In this document: in pieces, positions 55,033 to 64,000 of the stretch | Layout of the letters: every line of letters begins with the position of its first letter | Numbering within the stretch: position 1 is the first letter of the stretch | DNA from: Hyphomicrobiales bacterium | GTDB taxonomy: Bacteria; Pseudomonadota; Alphaproteobacteria; Rhizobiales; Rhizobiaceae | Length of the DNA: 64,000 nt | Direction of reading: 5' to 3' | NCBI GenBank assembly: GCA_900470965.1 | Contig: UCCS01000020.1 | Coordinates: 26,912-90,911, forward strand | Program-made: the position numbers and the translations under genes | Notes under the pieces: model-generated | The model's database searches: none | The model's input: the letters and a program-made list of their open reading frames with translations, nothing else | Told to the model about the DNA's origin: nothing

Positions 55033-55202
55033 GCCGCAGCTTGGGAGGATTGAGATGCCGGCGACATTCAACACAAGTTAGCGGACCGCAGCCGCATTTC
55101 CCGATCACAAAAATCGAGCCATTTCGGGTATTCGCGATGGCACGGTGAGGTTTTGCCTCGGCTACGTGAAGGTGGCCGAACCTGACATCTATGGAGGATC
55201 AG

Positions 55203-56249
55203 ATGCGCTTACTCATTCTCGGCACCGGCGGAATGGCCAATCAGCATGCCGCAAATTTCAAGGCGATCGAAGGCGTGAGCGTCGTGGGCGGGGTCGATGT
55301 CGTACCCGAGCGACTGGCGGCCTTTTGTTCTGAACATGGCATCCCCAATCACTTCAGCACACTCGAGGAAGCCCTTGCCTGGGGCGAGTTCGATGCCGTT
55401 GCCAATGTTACGCCCGACCGCATCCACCATCCGACGACGCTTCAGGCGATTGCTGCGGGCAAACATGTCTTCTGCGAAAAGCCGCTTGCGACCGATGCCA
55501 TCAAGGCGATGGAAATGACGGATGCCATCGAGAAAGCCGGCAAGGTCGGCATGGTCAACTTCACCTATCGCAATTCGCCCGCCCTGCAGAAGGGCCGGCA
55601 GATGGTGCTTGCCGGTGAAATCGGCGAGATCAGGCATGTCGAGGCATCGCATCTGCAGAGCTGGCTTGTGGGGCGTCATTGGGGCGACTGGAAGAGCGAG
55701 AGCAAATGGCTCTGGCGCCTCAGCAAGAAACATGGGTCGAACGGCGCGCTCGGCGATATCGGCATCCATATCGTCGATTTTGCGTCCTATGGTTCGGGGC
55801 TCGATGTCGCTCATGTCTTCGCGCGGTTGAAGACTTTCAACAAGGCGCCGGGCGACAAGATCGGCGAATATGATCTCGATGCGAATGACAGCTTCACAAT
55901 GAATGTCGACTTCACGACGGGTGCGATCGGCACAATCCAGGCGACGCGAACCGCGGCCGGCCAGATGGATCAGCTGCGTCTCAGGGTCTATGGCGAGACC
56001 GGTTCGGTCGAGATGATCTACGACACCGGAAAGTCGACGCTTCGCGCCTGCCTCGGCGAAGATGTTCACACCGCAACATGGCGCGACATCCCCTTCGATC
56101 CGGTGGAAACGAATTATCAGCGCTTCGTGCAGGCCGTCAGGGCAGGCAGAACGCAGGAACCCTCGTTCCGCAGGGCGGCGAATATCCAGAAAGTGCTCGA
56201 CAAGGCGCTTGCCTCGGATGTCAGCCACACGGACGAGGCGCTTGCCTGA
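55203..56249 (+). CDS. Gfo/Idh/MocA-family sugar oxidoreductase
   Basis: 348 residues from ATG 55203 (GGAGGATCAG upstream). Rossmann motif GTGGMANQH (7-15), EKP at 92-94, then GDIGIHIVDFA in the substrate domain. Oxidises or reduces a sugar with NAD(P). Divergent from the ABC operon and convergent with the second ROK gene; a partner of the isomerase-like enzyme is likely. Confidence 0.88.
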   Translation: MRLLILGTGGMANQHAANFKAIEGVSVVGGVDVVPERLAAFCSEHGIPNHFSTLEEALAWGEFDAVANVTPDRIHHPTTLQAIAAGKHVFCEKPLATDAIKAMEMTDAIEKAGKVGMVNFTYRNSPALQKGRQMVLAGEIGEIRHVEASHLQSWLVGRHWGDWKSESKWLWRLSKKHGSNGALGDIGIHIVDFASYGSGLDVAHVFARLKTFNKAPGDKIGEYDLDANDSFTMNVDFTTGAIGTIQATRTAAGQMDQLRLRVYGETGSVEMIYDTGKSTLRACLGEDVHTATWRDIPFDPVETNYQRFVQAVRAGRTQEPSFRRAANIQKVLDKALASDVSHTDEALA

Positions 56250-56264
56250 TTCGATACTAGGACG

Positions 56265-57401
56265 TCAGGCGGAAACCGGTGGCAGCAGGGTGTTAAGGAA
56301 GGGCAGCAGTGCCGCCCCCAGCGCCACGCCGCCGCCGCTGAAGCTTGCCGGCTTCATCGGCGAAATCCACGGTGTCAGGAAGGGTCGCTTGGATGTGTCG
56401 CGGCGCTCGACGGAGAGCTGGTGGATCAGTGCTTCGATGACGCTTCGCGGCAGGTCGCCGCCGATCATGATGACACCAGGCGCGATAAAGCCGGCCATGG
56501 CGATGATCGGGTCGAGCAGGTGGCTTGCAGCATCGCGGATCCACTGTGTCAACTGAGGGGAGGACGGCTCTTCGCCCGAAATGAGGCGCTTGAACTCGTC
56601 ATCGCTGACCAGTGCGCGCAGCGCGCCGAAACCGACCACCGTGTTCAGCCGGACATTGTCTGGGCCGGTGAGCATCTCACCGATGCTGCCTGCGCGTCCG
56701 TGGACGCCCGAATAAGGAATGCCGCGAACGAGGAAGCCGGCTTGGACATCTTCGTCGATGATGATCATCGCCAGTCCGCCTTCGGGGGCAGGCGCGCCGA
56801 TGGTACGTTCGGCAAGCAGGCTTGCGGTGCACTCGTTCTCCACGTGACTGACGGGAAGCGTGGAGGCTGCGTCGAGCTCATCGCTCTCCTGCGCGGTCCA
56901 GTCGTTTGACCCGATCCCCAGGCCGATGATCGGCATGCCGGCATGCCGGCCGATCATCTTCTGGGTGGCTGAAAGAATTGACGGGACCCGCGCTGCCGCG
57001 TCGAGTGGAAAGTAGTCCCGATCGTGGACCTGGCCGCTGAGGTCGATAAGGACGGCTTCGCCTCGGCTCTGGCGAAGCCTGATGCCGATCGAGAATGCCC
57101 CATCAGGGCGCAAGGCAAATTCGCTGGCGGTCGCGCTGTTGCCGGCGCCGTTGCGGCGGTGCGACGTCACCAACCCTCCCTCGCTGAGGCGGCGTAGAAT
57201 ATTTGTGATGCCCGGCCCGGTAAGCCCGGAATGCTGGCCGAGTTCCATGCGGGTCAATGGACCGTGCCGGCGGATAGCCTCCAGAATGACGCGGATATTT
57301 CTGTCGGCGATTTCTCCCGATCGCAGACCGATTGTTTTACCCCGCGTAACGGCCGTTTCCTCTGTCTGACGTCGCCGCGGCCCGGATCGAAGATACCGCA
57401 T
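56265..57401 (-). CDS. second ROK-family transcriptional regulator
   Basis: 378 residues. Winged helix GPLTRMELGQHSGLTGPGIT near 46-65, then a ROK domain (FSIGIRLRQSRGEAVLIDLS, VENECTASLLAER). The kinase DG-type active residues and the zinc cysteines are not obvious, as usual in regulators. Start ATG 57401 is tentative; a GTG near residue 18 is possible. Divergent from the mannosidase, with the operator copy between. Confidence 0.85.
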   Translation of the reverse strand: MRYLRSGPRRRQTEETAVTRGKTIGLRSGEIADRNIRVILEAIRRHGPLTRMELGQHSGLTGPGITNILRRLSEGGLVTSHRRNGAGNSATASEFALRPDGAFSIGIRLRQSRGEAVLIDLSGQVHDRDYFPLDAAARVPSILSATQKMIGRHAGMPIIGLGIGSNDWTAQESDELDAASTLPVSHVENECTASLLAERTIGAPAPEGGLAMIIIDEDVQAGFLVRGIPYSGVHGRAGSIGEMLTGPDNVRLNTVVGFGALRALVSDDEFKRLISGEEPSSPQLTQWIRDAASHLLDPIIAMAGFIAPGVIMIGGDLPRSVIEALIHQLSVERRDTSKRPFLTPWISPMKPASFSGGGVALGAALLPFLNTLLPPVSA

Positions 57402-57472
57402 AACCGTCTTCCCTCAGCACCTCGATGCTTGTGTATCACAGGTAAAACTCTCGCAACCTATTTCTTGTGCGC

Positions 57473-57502
57473 TTGACTGCAAAACAAAGTTACTTAATCT
57501 AA
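57473..57502 (+). promoter_or_regulatory. promoter and operator of the mannosidase gene
   Basis: TTGACT (57473-57478) and TAATCT (57495-57500) lie 16 bases apart, overlapped by CAAAGTTACTTAATCTAA (57485-57502). Its reverse complement differs by one base from the site before the ABC operon, and sits identically relative to -35 and -10. Confidence 0.75.
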
Positions 57503-57613
57503 GGGATGCCACGCGCCTCGGTTGGAGGAGACGGGACGCCGTGGCTGCGGCCTATTTGCGCGACCAGGTTTTCTCCCCACCCGTCACTTGCTTATTTTCC
57601 AATAGGACCCGCC

Positions 57614-60600
57614 ATGTCTCTCACCATTGCCCAACGCCTCGATCGCCTGAAGGTTCGCACAGCCGAGCTCGCTCACTGGCGCGACAGGCAAAGCATCGTG
57701 ATCGACGGCTGGACCTTCGACGGCGAGCCGATCGCCCATGATCAGGACTGGCCGCACCGCAAGGGGACGGTGCATTTCGCGGCATCGGCCACAGTGCCGC
57801 GCGACTGGCCAATCGAAAAGGTTCGCCTGCAGCTCGATCTCGGCGGCGAGAGCCTGATCACGCTGCACTATTCCGGCGGCCAGGCAGAGACATTCGGGCT
57901 CGACCCCTATCATCAGGAGTTTCCGATCAAAGCCAGGGAATTCTCGATTACCACTGACAGCGTTGCCCGCTTTCCCTTCGGTGAGCCGAACCGGGCACCG
58001 AAGCTCAACAAGGCGCGGCTGATCTGGCTGGACGAACCGGTCCACAGGTTGCACCTCCTGTTGCGGCAGATCGGCGAGGCTGCCGACGTGCTCGAAAGCC
58101 ATGAGGTCGTGCCGCACCTGATCGAGGCGGCCGAACAGTCGCTGCGCAGCCTCGACTGGCCTTCGGACACGTCAGCCTATATTTCACGCACAGCCGGTGC
58201 GGTGATGCAGCAGAAGATCTGGGAACTGCCGGAGCTTGAGGCAAACCCGGCCGGCCTTAATGAAGCGCAGAGCGCTTCGGCCGGTGCCGCCTATGATCAG
58301 CTGATCGCGCGATTGAAAGAGCTTCAGAAGCGTTTTCCGCCGAACGGTGAACTGCTGCTGACCGGCCATGCCCATATCGACCTCGCATGGCTTTGGCCCT
58401 ACGACGAGACGCGTCGGAAGATGCGTCGCACCTTCAACACCGCGCTCTCGCTGATGGAACGGTCGGACGACTTCCGGTTCAATCAATCGACCGCCCATTA
58501 TTATGCGCAGATGGAAGAGGATGATCCCGACCTTCTCGAACGGATCAAGAAGAAGGTCGCCGAGGGCAAGTGGGAAACTGTCGGCGGCATGTGGGTCGAA
58601 CCCGACACCAATATGCCAACGGGTGAGAGCCTTGCGCGGCAGGTACTGTACGGACAGCGCTATTTCGAGAAACACTTCGGCCTGCGCCACACGGTCTGCT
58701 GGCTGCCGGACTGCTTCGGCTTTTCCGGGGCCTTGCCGCAGGTCCTCCAGCTTGGGGGGATCGACAGTTTCTTCACGATCAAGGTGAACTGGAGCGAGAC
58801 CAATCATATCCCATCCGACTTGTTCTGGTGGAAGGGGCTCGATGGAAGCAAGGTTCTGACCCATACTTTCGACAACCCGATGCATGGCTACAACGGTTTC
58901 GTGCAGCCGGATTGCTTCGTGCCGACCTGGAAGAATTTCCGCGGCAAGACGCAGCATGACACATCGCTGCTCGCTGTCGGCTACGGTGATGGCGGTGGTG
59001 GCGTGACACCCGAAATGGTCGAACGCGAAGTGCAACTGCGCGACTTCCCGGCAATCCCCAGGGCACGTTGGGGCACGGTGAAGGGCTTTTACGAAGAGGC
59101 CCACCGCACTGCGGCGCAAAAAGAGCTTCCCGTCTGGGACGGGGAAATCTACCTCGAACTGCACCGCGCGACGCTGACGTCGCAAAGCGGCGTCAAGCGC
59201 AAGCACCGGCAGGCCGAGCGGTCGCTGATTACGGCCGAGACGATCGCTTCGCTCGCGCATCTCTTGGGTGCCGGCAAACCACAAAGCCTGGAAGCGGATT
59301 GGCGCGTCGTCCTGAAGAACGAATTCCACGACATCCTGCCGGGCTCAAGCATCCGCGAAGTCTATATCGACGCCGAGCGGGAGCTCGACGGCGTCATCGA
59401 CAATGCCGAGGCGGAGAAGGCCAAGTCTCTGAAGACGCTATCAGCTCAACTTCCGGCAGGTGGGGTGACGGATGCGTTGATTGCCGTCAACCCGTCGCTT
59501 GCGCCGCGGCCGCTGACCGCCAAGCTTTCCGATGGGACGGTCCTGTCATCTGCCGAAATCGTCGCGCCTCTTTCCGTTGCGGTCTTTGATCGCAAGACCC
59601 TCAAGCCCGCCGGCGTGCTGAAAGCCGATACGCGCAGCCTCGAAAACGAGCATCTGTCTGTTGTCATCGGCAAGGATGGCGCCGTTTCAAGCCTCGTTCA
59701 CAAGGCAACGGCCAGGGAGGCGATCGAAGGAGCTGCAAATCAGCTCTGGGTCTATCCGGCCGACAAACCTCGCAATTGGGACGCCTGGGACGTCGATGCC
59801 GACTATGCCGAAAAGGCTGTCCGCCTCGACAGGCCCGAGAGCATCACACTTGCCGAACAGGGGCCACATCGTGCCGCGATCCGCGTCGTTTACCGATACC
59901 GAAACTCGACGGTCACCCAGCTTTACGTGCTGACGGCCAATGCCCGCAGGCTCGATATCGAGACGACCATCGACTGGCATGACCGGCGTACTCTGCTCAG
60001 AACGCTGAACCCGGTCGCCGTGCGTTCACGCACAGCCACCTTCGAATGCGCCTTCGGTATCGTCGAGCGGCAAACGCATACGAACACGTCCTGGGAGCAG
60101 GCAATGTTTGAAGCTGCCGCACATCGTTTTGTCGATCTCAGCGAACCGGGTTTCGGCGTCGCTCTGCTTAACAATGCCAAATACGGGCACAGTGCGCGCG
60201 GCAATGTCATCGGCATGAGCCTCGTGCGCTCGCCGATCTATCCCGATCCACTCGCCGATGAAGGCGAGCAGAACTTCACCTACGCGCTGATGCCGCATGA
60301 GGGCGCCTGGCATGAAGGCGATGTCCTCCAGGAAGCGATCGATCTCAATCAGCCGCTCGTCACCATCGAGGCCAGTGGCCTCTCGGCAGGCACGCTGTCG
60401 CCTCTTGGCGTCGAAGGCATACCGGTCGCCTTTTCGGGACTGAAACCGGCGGAGGAGGGAGAAGGCCTTATCCTGCGGCTTTACGAACCGGCGGGCCGGC
60501 GCGGCCGTCTTTCGCTCGCCTTGCCCTCGGGCTGGCAGGCTTCGGGACCTCTGAACATCCTCGAAGAGCCGATCGAGCGTGCAGGGCCTGGCGACATCAT

Positions 60601-60640
60601 GCCGTTTGAAATTCGGACCTGGAGGCTGCAGCGAAGCTAA
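57614..60640 (+). CDS. GH38 alpha-mannosidase
   Basis: 1008 residues from ATG 57614. The zinc motif GHAHIDLAWLWPYDE holds His254 and Asp256; the nucleophile is Asp366 in WLPDCFGFSGALPQ; NEFHDILPGSSI is the family Zn/His segment. The C-terminal half is the all-beta region. No signal peptide, so it works in the cytoplasm on imported mannosides, releasing mannose with net retention. Divergent from the second ROK gene; the earlier in-frame extension from 57506 covers the promoter region. Confidence 0.93.
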   Translation: MSLTIAQRLDRLKVRTAELAHWRDRQSIVIDGWTFDGEPIAHDQDWPHRKGTVHFAASATVPRDWPIEKVRLQLDLGGESLITLHYSGGQAETFGLDPYHQEFPIKAREFSITTDSVARFPFGEPNRAPKLNKARLIWLDEPVHRLHLLLRQIGEAADVLESHEVVPHLIEAAEQSLRSLDWPSDTSAYISRTAGAVMQQKIWELPELEANPAGLNEAQSASAGAAYDQLIARLKELQKRFPPNGELLLTGHAHIDLAWLWPYDETRRKMRRTFNTALSLMERSDDFRFNQSTAHYYAQMEEDDPDLLERIKKKVAEGKWETVGGMWVEPDTNMPTGESLARQVLYGQRYFEKHFGLRHTVCWLPDCFGFSGALPQVLQLGGIDSFFTIKVNWSETNHIPSDLFWWKGLDGSKVLTHTFDNPMHGYNGFVQPDCFVPTWKNFRGKTQHDTSLLAVGYGDGGGGVTPEMVEREVQLRDFPAIPRARWGTVKGFYEEAHRTAAQKELPVWDGEIYLELHRATLTSQSGVKRKHRQAERSLITAETIASLAHLLGAGKPQSLEADWRVVLKNEFHDILPGSSIREVYIDAERELDGVIDNAEAEKAKSLKTLSAQLPAGGVTDALIAVNPSLAPRPLTAKLSDGTVLSSAEIVAPLSVAVFDRKTLKPAGVLKADTRSLENEHLSVVIGKDGAVSSLVHKATAREAIEGAANQLWVYPADKPRNWDAWDVDADYAEKAVRLDRPESITLAEQGPHRAAIRVVYRYRNSTVTQLYVLTANARRLDIETTIDWHDRRTLLRTLNPVAVRSRTATFECAFGIVERQTHTNTSWEQAMFEAAAHRFVDLSEPGFGVALLNNAKYGHSARGNVIGMSLVRSPIYPDPLADEGEQNFTYALMPHEGAWHEGDVLQEAIDLNQPLVTIEASGLSAGTLSPLGVEGIPVAFSGLKPAEEGEGLILRLYEPAGRRGRLSLALPSGWQASGPLNILEEPIERAGPGDIMPFEIRTWRLQRS

Positions 60641-60787
60641 TCGCGTCCGTTTCTGGAAAGTTGTCGCTACGCGTCCCGACCCCATTGTCGATCGCTCCCG
60701 GGAAAAGTTTCAACATGTCGCAGTGGCCCGGCTCGCGCCGGGCCCTATCTTCCGACTGGTCTTTCACCAGCTCCCGAGGAAACGATC

Positions 60788-62818
60788 ATGACGGAATCCG
60801 TGAAGTCCGTACCTGCGCCCCGCGATCAGCACCTGCGCGACATGGCCAATTGCATTCGCTTCCTCTCGATGGACGCCGTCGAGAAGGCCAAGAGCGGACA
60901 CCCCGGCATGCCGATGGGCATGGCCGACATTGCTGTCGTGCTCTTTTCCGACTTCCTGAAATTCGATGCCGAAGACCCCTACTGGTTCGATCGGGACCGT
61001 TTCCTGATCTCCAACGGGCACGGCTCGATGCTGCTCTACAGCCTGCTCTATCTGACCGGCTACCGGGATATGACGATCGACCAGATCGAAAACTTTCGTC
61101 AGGTCGACAGTAAGACGGCCGGTCATCCCGAATATCGCCATGCCACGGGCATCGAGACGACCACGGGTCCGCTCGGACAAGGCATTGCCAATTCGGTTGG
61201 TTTCGCACTTGCCGAGCGCATCATGAACGCCAGGTTTGGTGACGATCTTTCAAACCACTACACCTATGTCTTCCTCGGCGACGGATGCCTGATGGAAGGC
61301 ATCAGCCAGGAGGCGATATCGCTTGCGGGCCACTTGAAGCTCGGCAAGCTGATCGCGTTCTGGGACAACAATTCGATATCGATCGACGGAGCCACAAGTC
61401 TGGCGGAATCCGACGATCAGCCGGCGCGGTTCCGCGCATCGAACTGGCATGTGCAGGAGATCGATGGACACGATACTGACGCCATCCGAAACGCGATCGT
61501 CGAAGCCCAACGGATCACCGATCGCCCGTCGCTGATTGCCTGCAAAACCATCATCGGCTTCGGCTTTCCGACCCGCGCTGGCACGCAGAAAGCCCACAGT
61601 GATGCTCCAGGTGAAGAGGAGATCGCTGGCGCCCGCAAACTTCTCGACTGGAACGCACCACCCTTCGAGATCCCGTCCGACCTTTTGGATGACTGGAGAA
61701 AGATCGGCGCCAAGGGACGCAACACCCGGATGGCCTGGGCGGTTCGGGTCCAGACGGCGAAGGCGGATATCCGGGGGGAATTTGAACGCCGCATGAAAGG
61801 CGAGCTGCCCTCGGACTGGACCAGAGCAATAGAGGCGGCAAAGCATGAGCTTCTGTCCGCTGAAAAGGACCTGGCAACAAGGCAGGCGAGCGGGATTGTT
61901 CTCAACCACCTTGCTGAGACCATCCCCGAGCTCATCGGCGGATCGGCGGACCTGACACCGTCGAACAACACGAAGGCCAAATCCATGATCGAGATTGCGC
62001 CCGGTCAGTATAATGGATCCTATGTCCATTACGGCGTGCGCGAACATGGGATGGCGGCTGCCATCAACGGCATTGCCCTTCATGGCGGGTTGATCCCTTA
62101 TGGCGGCACCTTCCTGACCTTTTCCGATTACGCCCGGCCGTCAATCCGGCTGGCGGCGATGATGGCGGTGCGTTCGATCTTCGTGATGACCCATGATTCG
62201 ATCGGTCTCGGCGAGGATGGTCCAACCCACCAGCCTGTCGAACATCTGACGGCCCTGCGCGCCATTCCAGGTCTTGCCGTGTTCCGTCCGGGCGACCCGA
62301 TCGAGACGGCCGAATGCTGGCAGGCAATCCTTGATGCTCCGCGGCAAGCAGCCTTGATCGCACTGTCCCGCCAGCCCATGCCGCTTCTGAGAAAGGAGCC
62401 TGGCTCTCTCAACCTGTCGGCAAGGGGCGGATACGTTCTGCTTGAGGCTGAGGGTGGCGCTCGCGAGCTGACGATTATGTCGACCGGATCGGAATTGCAC
62501 CTCGCCGTCGAGGCAAGGGCGAAGCTCCAGGCGGAAGGCATTCCAACCGCGGTCGTCTCCATGCCGTGCCGCCTGCTGTTTGAGGCACAGGCACCGGACT
62601 ATAAGCGTGAGGTTCTCGGAGACGGAACTGCGCGTGTCGCGGTGGAAGCTGCCGTCCAGGATAGCTGGGACCGATATCTCGGGCTCGACGGCCGGTTCGT
62701 CGGCATGCACAGCTTCGGCGCGTCGGGCAAGATCGACGACGTCTACAAGAAGTTCGACATCACCACGGACGCCGTTGTGAAAGCCGCGCAAGGGGCACTG
62801 GGTTTCCGTCGTCGATGA
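60788..62818 (+). CDS. tkt: transketolase
   Basis: 676 residues, standard length. Thiamine diphosphate motif GDGCLMEGISQEAISLAGHL ending in WDNNSISIDG; the KSGHPGMPMGMADIAVVLF start and FVMTHDSIGLGEDGPTHQP in the pyrimidine domain are typical. Transfers two-carbon units in the pentose phosphate pathway. Follows the mannosidase by 147 bases with a ribosome site (CCGAGGAAACG). It could be the main or a second, catabolic copy. Confidence 0.95.
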   Translation: MTESVKSVPAPRDQHLRDMANCIRFLSMDAVEKAKSGHPGMPMGMADIAVVLFSDFLKFDAEDPYWFDRDRFLISNGHGSMLLYSLLYLTGYRDMTIDQIENFRQVDSKTAGHPEYRHATGIETTTGPLGQGIANSVGFALAERIMNARFGDDLSNHYTYVFLGDGCLMEGISQEAISLAGHLKLGKLIAFWDNNSISIDGATSLAESDDQPARFRASNWHVQEIDGHDTDAIRNAIVEAQRITDRPSLIACKTIIGFGFPTRAGTQKAHSDAPGEEEIAGARKLLDWNAPPFEIPSDLLDDWRKIGAKGRNTRMAWAVRVQTAKADIRGEFERRMKGELPSDWTRAIEAAKHELLSAEKDLATRQASGIVLNHLAETIPELIGGSADLTPSNNTKAKSMIEIAPGQYNGSYVHYGVREHGMAAAINGIALHGGLIPYGGTFLTFSDYARPSIRLAAMMAVRSIFVMTHDSIGLGEDGPTHQPVEHLTALRAIPGLAVFRPGDPIETAECWQAILDAPRQAALIALSRQPMPLLRKEPGSLNLSARGGYVLLEAEGGARELTIMSTGSELHLAVEARAKLQAEGIPTAVVSMPCRLLFEAQAPDYKREVLGDGTARVAVEAAVQDSWDRYLGLDGRFVGMHSFGASGKIDDVYKKFDITTDAVVKAAQGALGFRRR

Positions 62819-62863
62819 GTGATCGGCAACCGCGGACGGCTTGCGGTCTCTAACTGCTCATGG

Positions 62864-62890
62864 GGGCAGCCGAAGCTCCTGCGGCTGCCC
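62864..62890. terminator. bidirectional stem-loop after transketolase
   Basis: GGGCAGCCG (62864-62872) pairs perfectly with CGGCTGCCC (62882-62890) around a 9-base loop, in the gap between two convergent genes. Likely ends both transcripts. Confidence 0.7.
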
Positions 62891-62924
62891 TTGGCCACGC
62901 CCTCATGTGACGCGAAGTCCGGCT

Positions 62925-63695
62925 CTAGCCGGCGCGGCGCGTGGGTTGGTAGCCCCTGCTGCCGTCGAGAAGCGTGCGTGTATAGGAATGTTCGACATTT
63001 CCGCTGAGCAAAGCTTCTCTTGAAGCGATCTCCACGAACATCCCGCCCTGCATGACAGCGACGCGATTGCACAGATGAGCAATCACAGCCATATCGTGGC
63101 TGACGAGAATGTAGGTCAGTTTTTCCCTTTCGCGCAGGTCCTTCAGCAGATTGAGGATCTCGGCCTGGATGGACACGTCGAGTGCGGATGTCGGCTCGTC
63201 GAGGAGAAGCACACGCGGCTTCAGTATCAGGGCACGTGCGATTGCGACACGCTGGCGCTGACCGCCCGAGAGCTGATGCGGAAAACGATGATAGAAGGAT
63301 GGGGGCAGGCCGACGTCACGCAACACCTGTTCTACGCGCTCCCTGTGCGGGTCGACGCCATGGATTTCAAGGGGTTCGAGGAGCGTGCGGCCGATCGTGT
63401 GACGCGGGTGAAGCGAGCCGAATGGGTCCTGGAAGACCATCTGCTGCTTGGCGAGCTGCGATTTTGAGCGATTGGCGGTGATTGCCTCTCCGTCGATCGC
63501 AATCGAGCCATCCCATGCTTTGATCCTGCCGGCCAACGCGCCGAGAACAGTGGATTTGCCGCATCCGCTTTCCCCGACGAGGCCGAACGTCTCGCCCGGA
63601 GCAACGTCGAAGGAAACATCCTTGACCACCTGTTTGGCGGAGTGGCCGCTGCCGAAGGAAACGGCAAGATTTTTGACTGACATCATCATGCTCAT
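62925..63695 (-). CDS. DppF/OppF-type peptide ABC transporter ATPase
   Basis: 256 residues: Walker A GESGCGKST, signature LSGGQRQR, Walker B LLLDEPTSALD, H-loop LVSHDMAVI. The C-terminal region ends soon after HSYTRTLLDG, the HPYT-like motif of this group. Its start overlaps the stop of the next ATPase gene by four bases. Imports peptides, opines or sugars; binding protein and permeases lie beyond the window. Confidence 0.9.
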   Translation of the reverse strand: MSMMMSVKNLAVSFGSGHSAKQVVKDVSFDVAPGETFGLVGESGCGKSTVLGALAGRIKAWDGSIAIDGEAITANRSKSQLAKQQMVFQDPFGSLHPRHTIGRTLLEPLEIHGVDPHRERVEQVLRDVGLPPSFYHRFPHQLSGGQRQRVAIARALILKPRVLLLDEPTSALDVSIQAEILNLLKDLREREKLTYILVSHDMAVIAHLCNRVAVMQGGMFVEIASREALLSGNVEHSYTRTLLDGSRGYQPTRRAG

Positions 63696-64000
63696 GCCTC
63701 CGCCCAGCTCGGGTCTCGCCTTAGGACCTCAAGGCGGTCTCGAGGGTGGTCGAGGCTCGGCAACGCCTGCAAGAGACCCCGTGTGTAGGGATGGGTTGCC
63801 TCTTCGAGCTTTGCGGCTTCAAGCTCTTCGACGATACGCCCGGCATACATGATGATCACTCGATCGCAGAAGCTCTTCACCAGGTTGAGATCGTGCGAAA
63901 TGAAGATCAGCCCGATGTTGCGCTCGGTGATCAGGTCGTCGAGGATCGACAGGACCTGCTGGCGCACGGTTACGTCGAGAGCCGAGGTCGGCTCGTCGGC
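63692..64000 (-). CDS. DppD/OppD-type ABC transporter ATPase (5' end cut by the window)
   Basis: C-terminal 103 residues are visible: DEPTSALDVTVRQQVLS (Walker B), FISHDLNLVKSFCDRV with the H-loop, and THPYTRGLLQALPSLD, the peptide-transporter motif. The rest lies right of the window. Forms a heterodimer with the DppF-type partner. Confidence 0.9.
   Translation of the reverse strand, partial: ADEPTSALDVTVRQQVLSILDDLITERNIGLIFISHDLNLVKSFCDRVIIMYAGRIVEELEAAKLEEATHPYTRGLLQALPSLDHPRDRLEVLRRDPSWAEA

Noticed and set aside
55209..56228. Long antisense frame of 339 codons opposite the Gfo/Idh/MocA gene
   Set aside because: GC-rich third positions create such shadows; the plus-strand protein has all family motifs.
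58184..59329. Antisense frame of 381 codons inside the mannosidase gene
   Set aside because: Shadow of a clear GH38 gene; no family likeness of its own.
1..64000. CRISPR array, rRNA operon, prophage structural genes or replication origin
   Set aside because: None seen: no regularly spaced repeats, no rRNA-like stretch, no capsid or tail genes, no repABC-type genes.

Overview
The window looks like a chromosomal or megaplasmid segment of an alphaproteobacterium of the Rhizobiaceae (Rhizobium/Agrobacterium type). This is inferred from an LpsL-type epimerase, CUT1 sugar ABC operons with ROK regulators, and the style of the transposases. No 16S or other taxonomic marker is present, so genus is not claimed.

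Positions 1 to about 29,300 form an accessory surface-polysaccharide region. The minus-strand operon 7492 to 1 reads fcl, gmd, wbpB, wbpD, wbpE, wzx, hisH-like, hisF-like. It predicts GDP-L-fucose plus a 2,3-diacetamido or acetamidino uronic acid, with the wbp/his part in the gene order of the Pseudomonas aeruginosa O5 cluster. A plus-strand operon (7873 to 14689) carries a C-methyltransferase-like protein, a PhyH dioxygenase, a GtrB-like glycosyltransferase, rmlA, a WecE-type aminotransferase and a large membrane protein. A second minus-strand operon (22606 to 18171) carries rmlB, a WbqC-like gene, a methyltransferase, a PglD-like acyltransferase, a beta-propeller protein and a small EmrE-like protein. 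RmlA, RmlB and WecE together would make dTDP-4-amino-4,6-dideoxygalactose. An HTTM-DCC fusion, an O-antigen ligase/polymerase-like protein and an acyltransferase-3 gene interrupted by an insertion sequence fill the rest. IS630, IS21, IS66 and IS3 remnants are scattered through it. The region ends at a truncated tyrosine integrase facing the 3' end of a tRNA-Val gene, the classical layout of an integrated island whose other end lies left of this window.

Positions 29,420 to 64,000 are visibly richer in G+C and mostly metabolic or housekeeping. They hold a methyltransferase and lpsL, small envelope proteins, a FecBCD-type ABC importer, a LacI regulator divergent from a DapA-family gene and an MFS transporter (with a legible promoter and operator), an alcohol dehydrogenase, cbpM/cbpA and a universal stress protein. 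A lysA/lysR pair arranged as in enteric bacteria follows.

Positions 48,542 to 62,818 look like one carbohydrate system: a CUT1 ABC operon with ROK regulator and sugar isomerase, a Gfo/Idh/MocA oxidoreductase, a second ROK regulator, a GH38 alpha-mannosidase and a transketolase. Two nearly identical 18-bp sites, each inside an identically built promoter, sit in front of the ABC operon and the mannosidase gene and probably join them into one regulon. The window closes with the start of a peptide-type ABC transporter operon.
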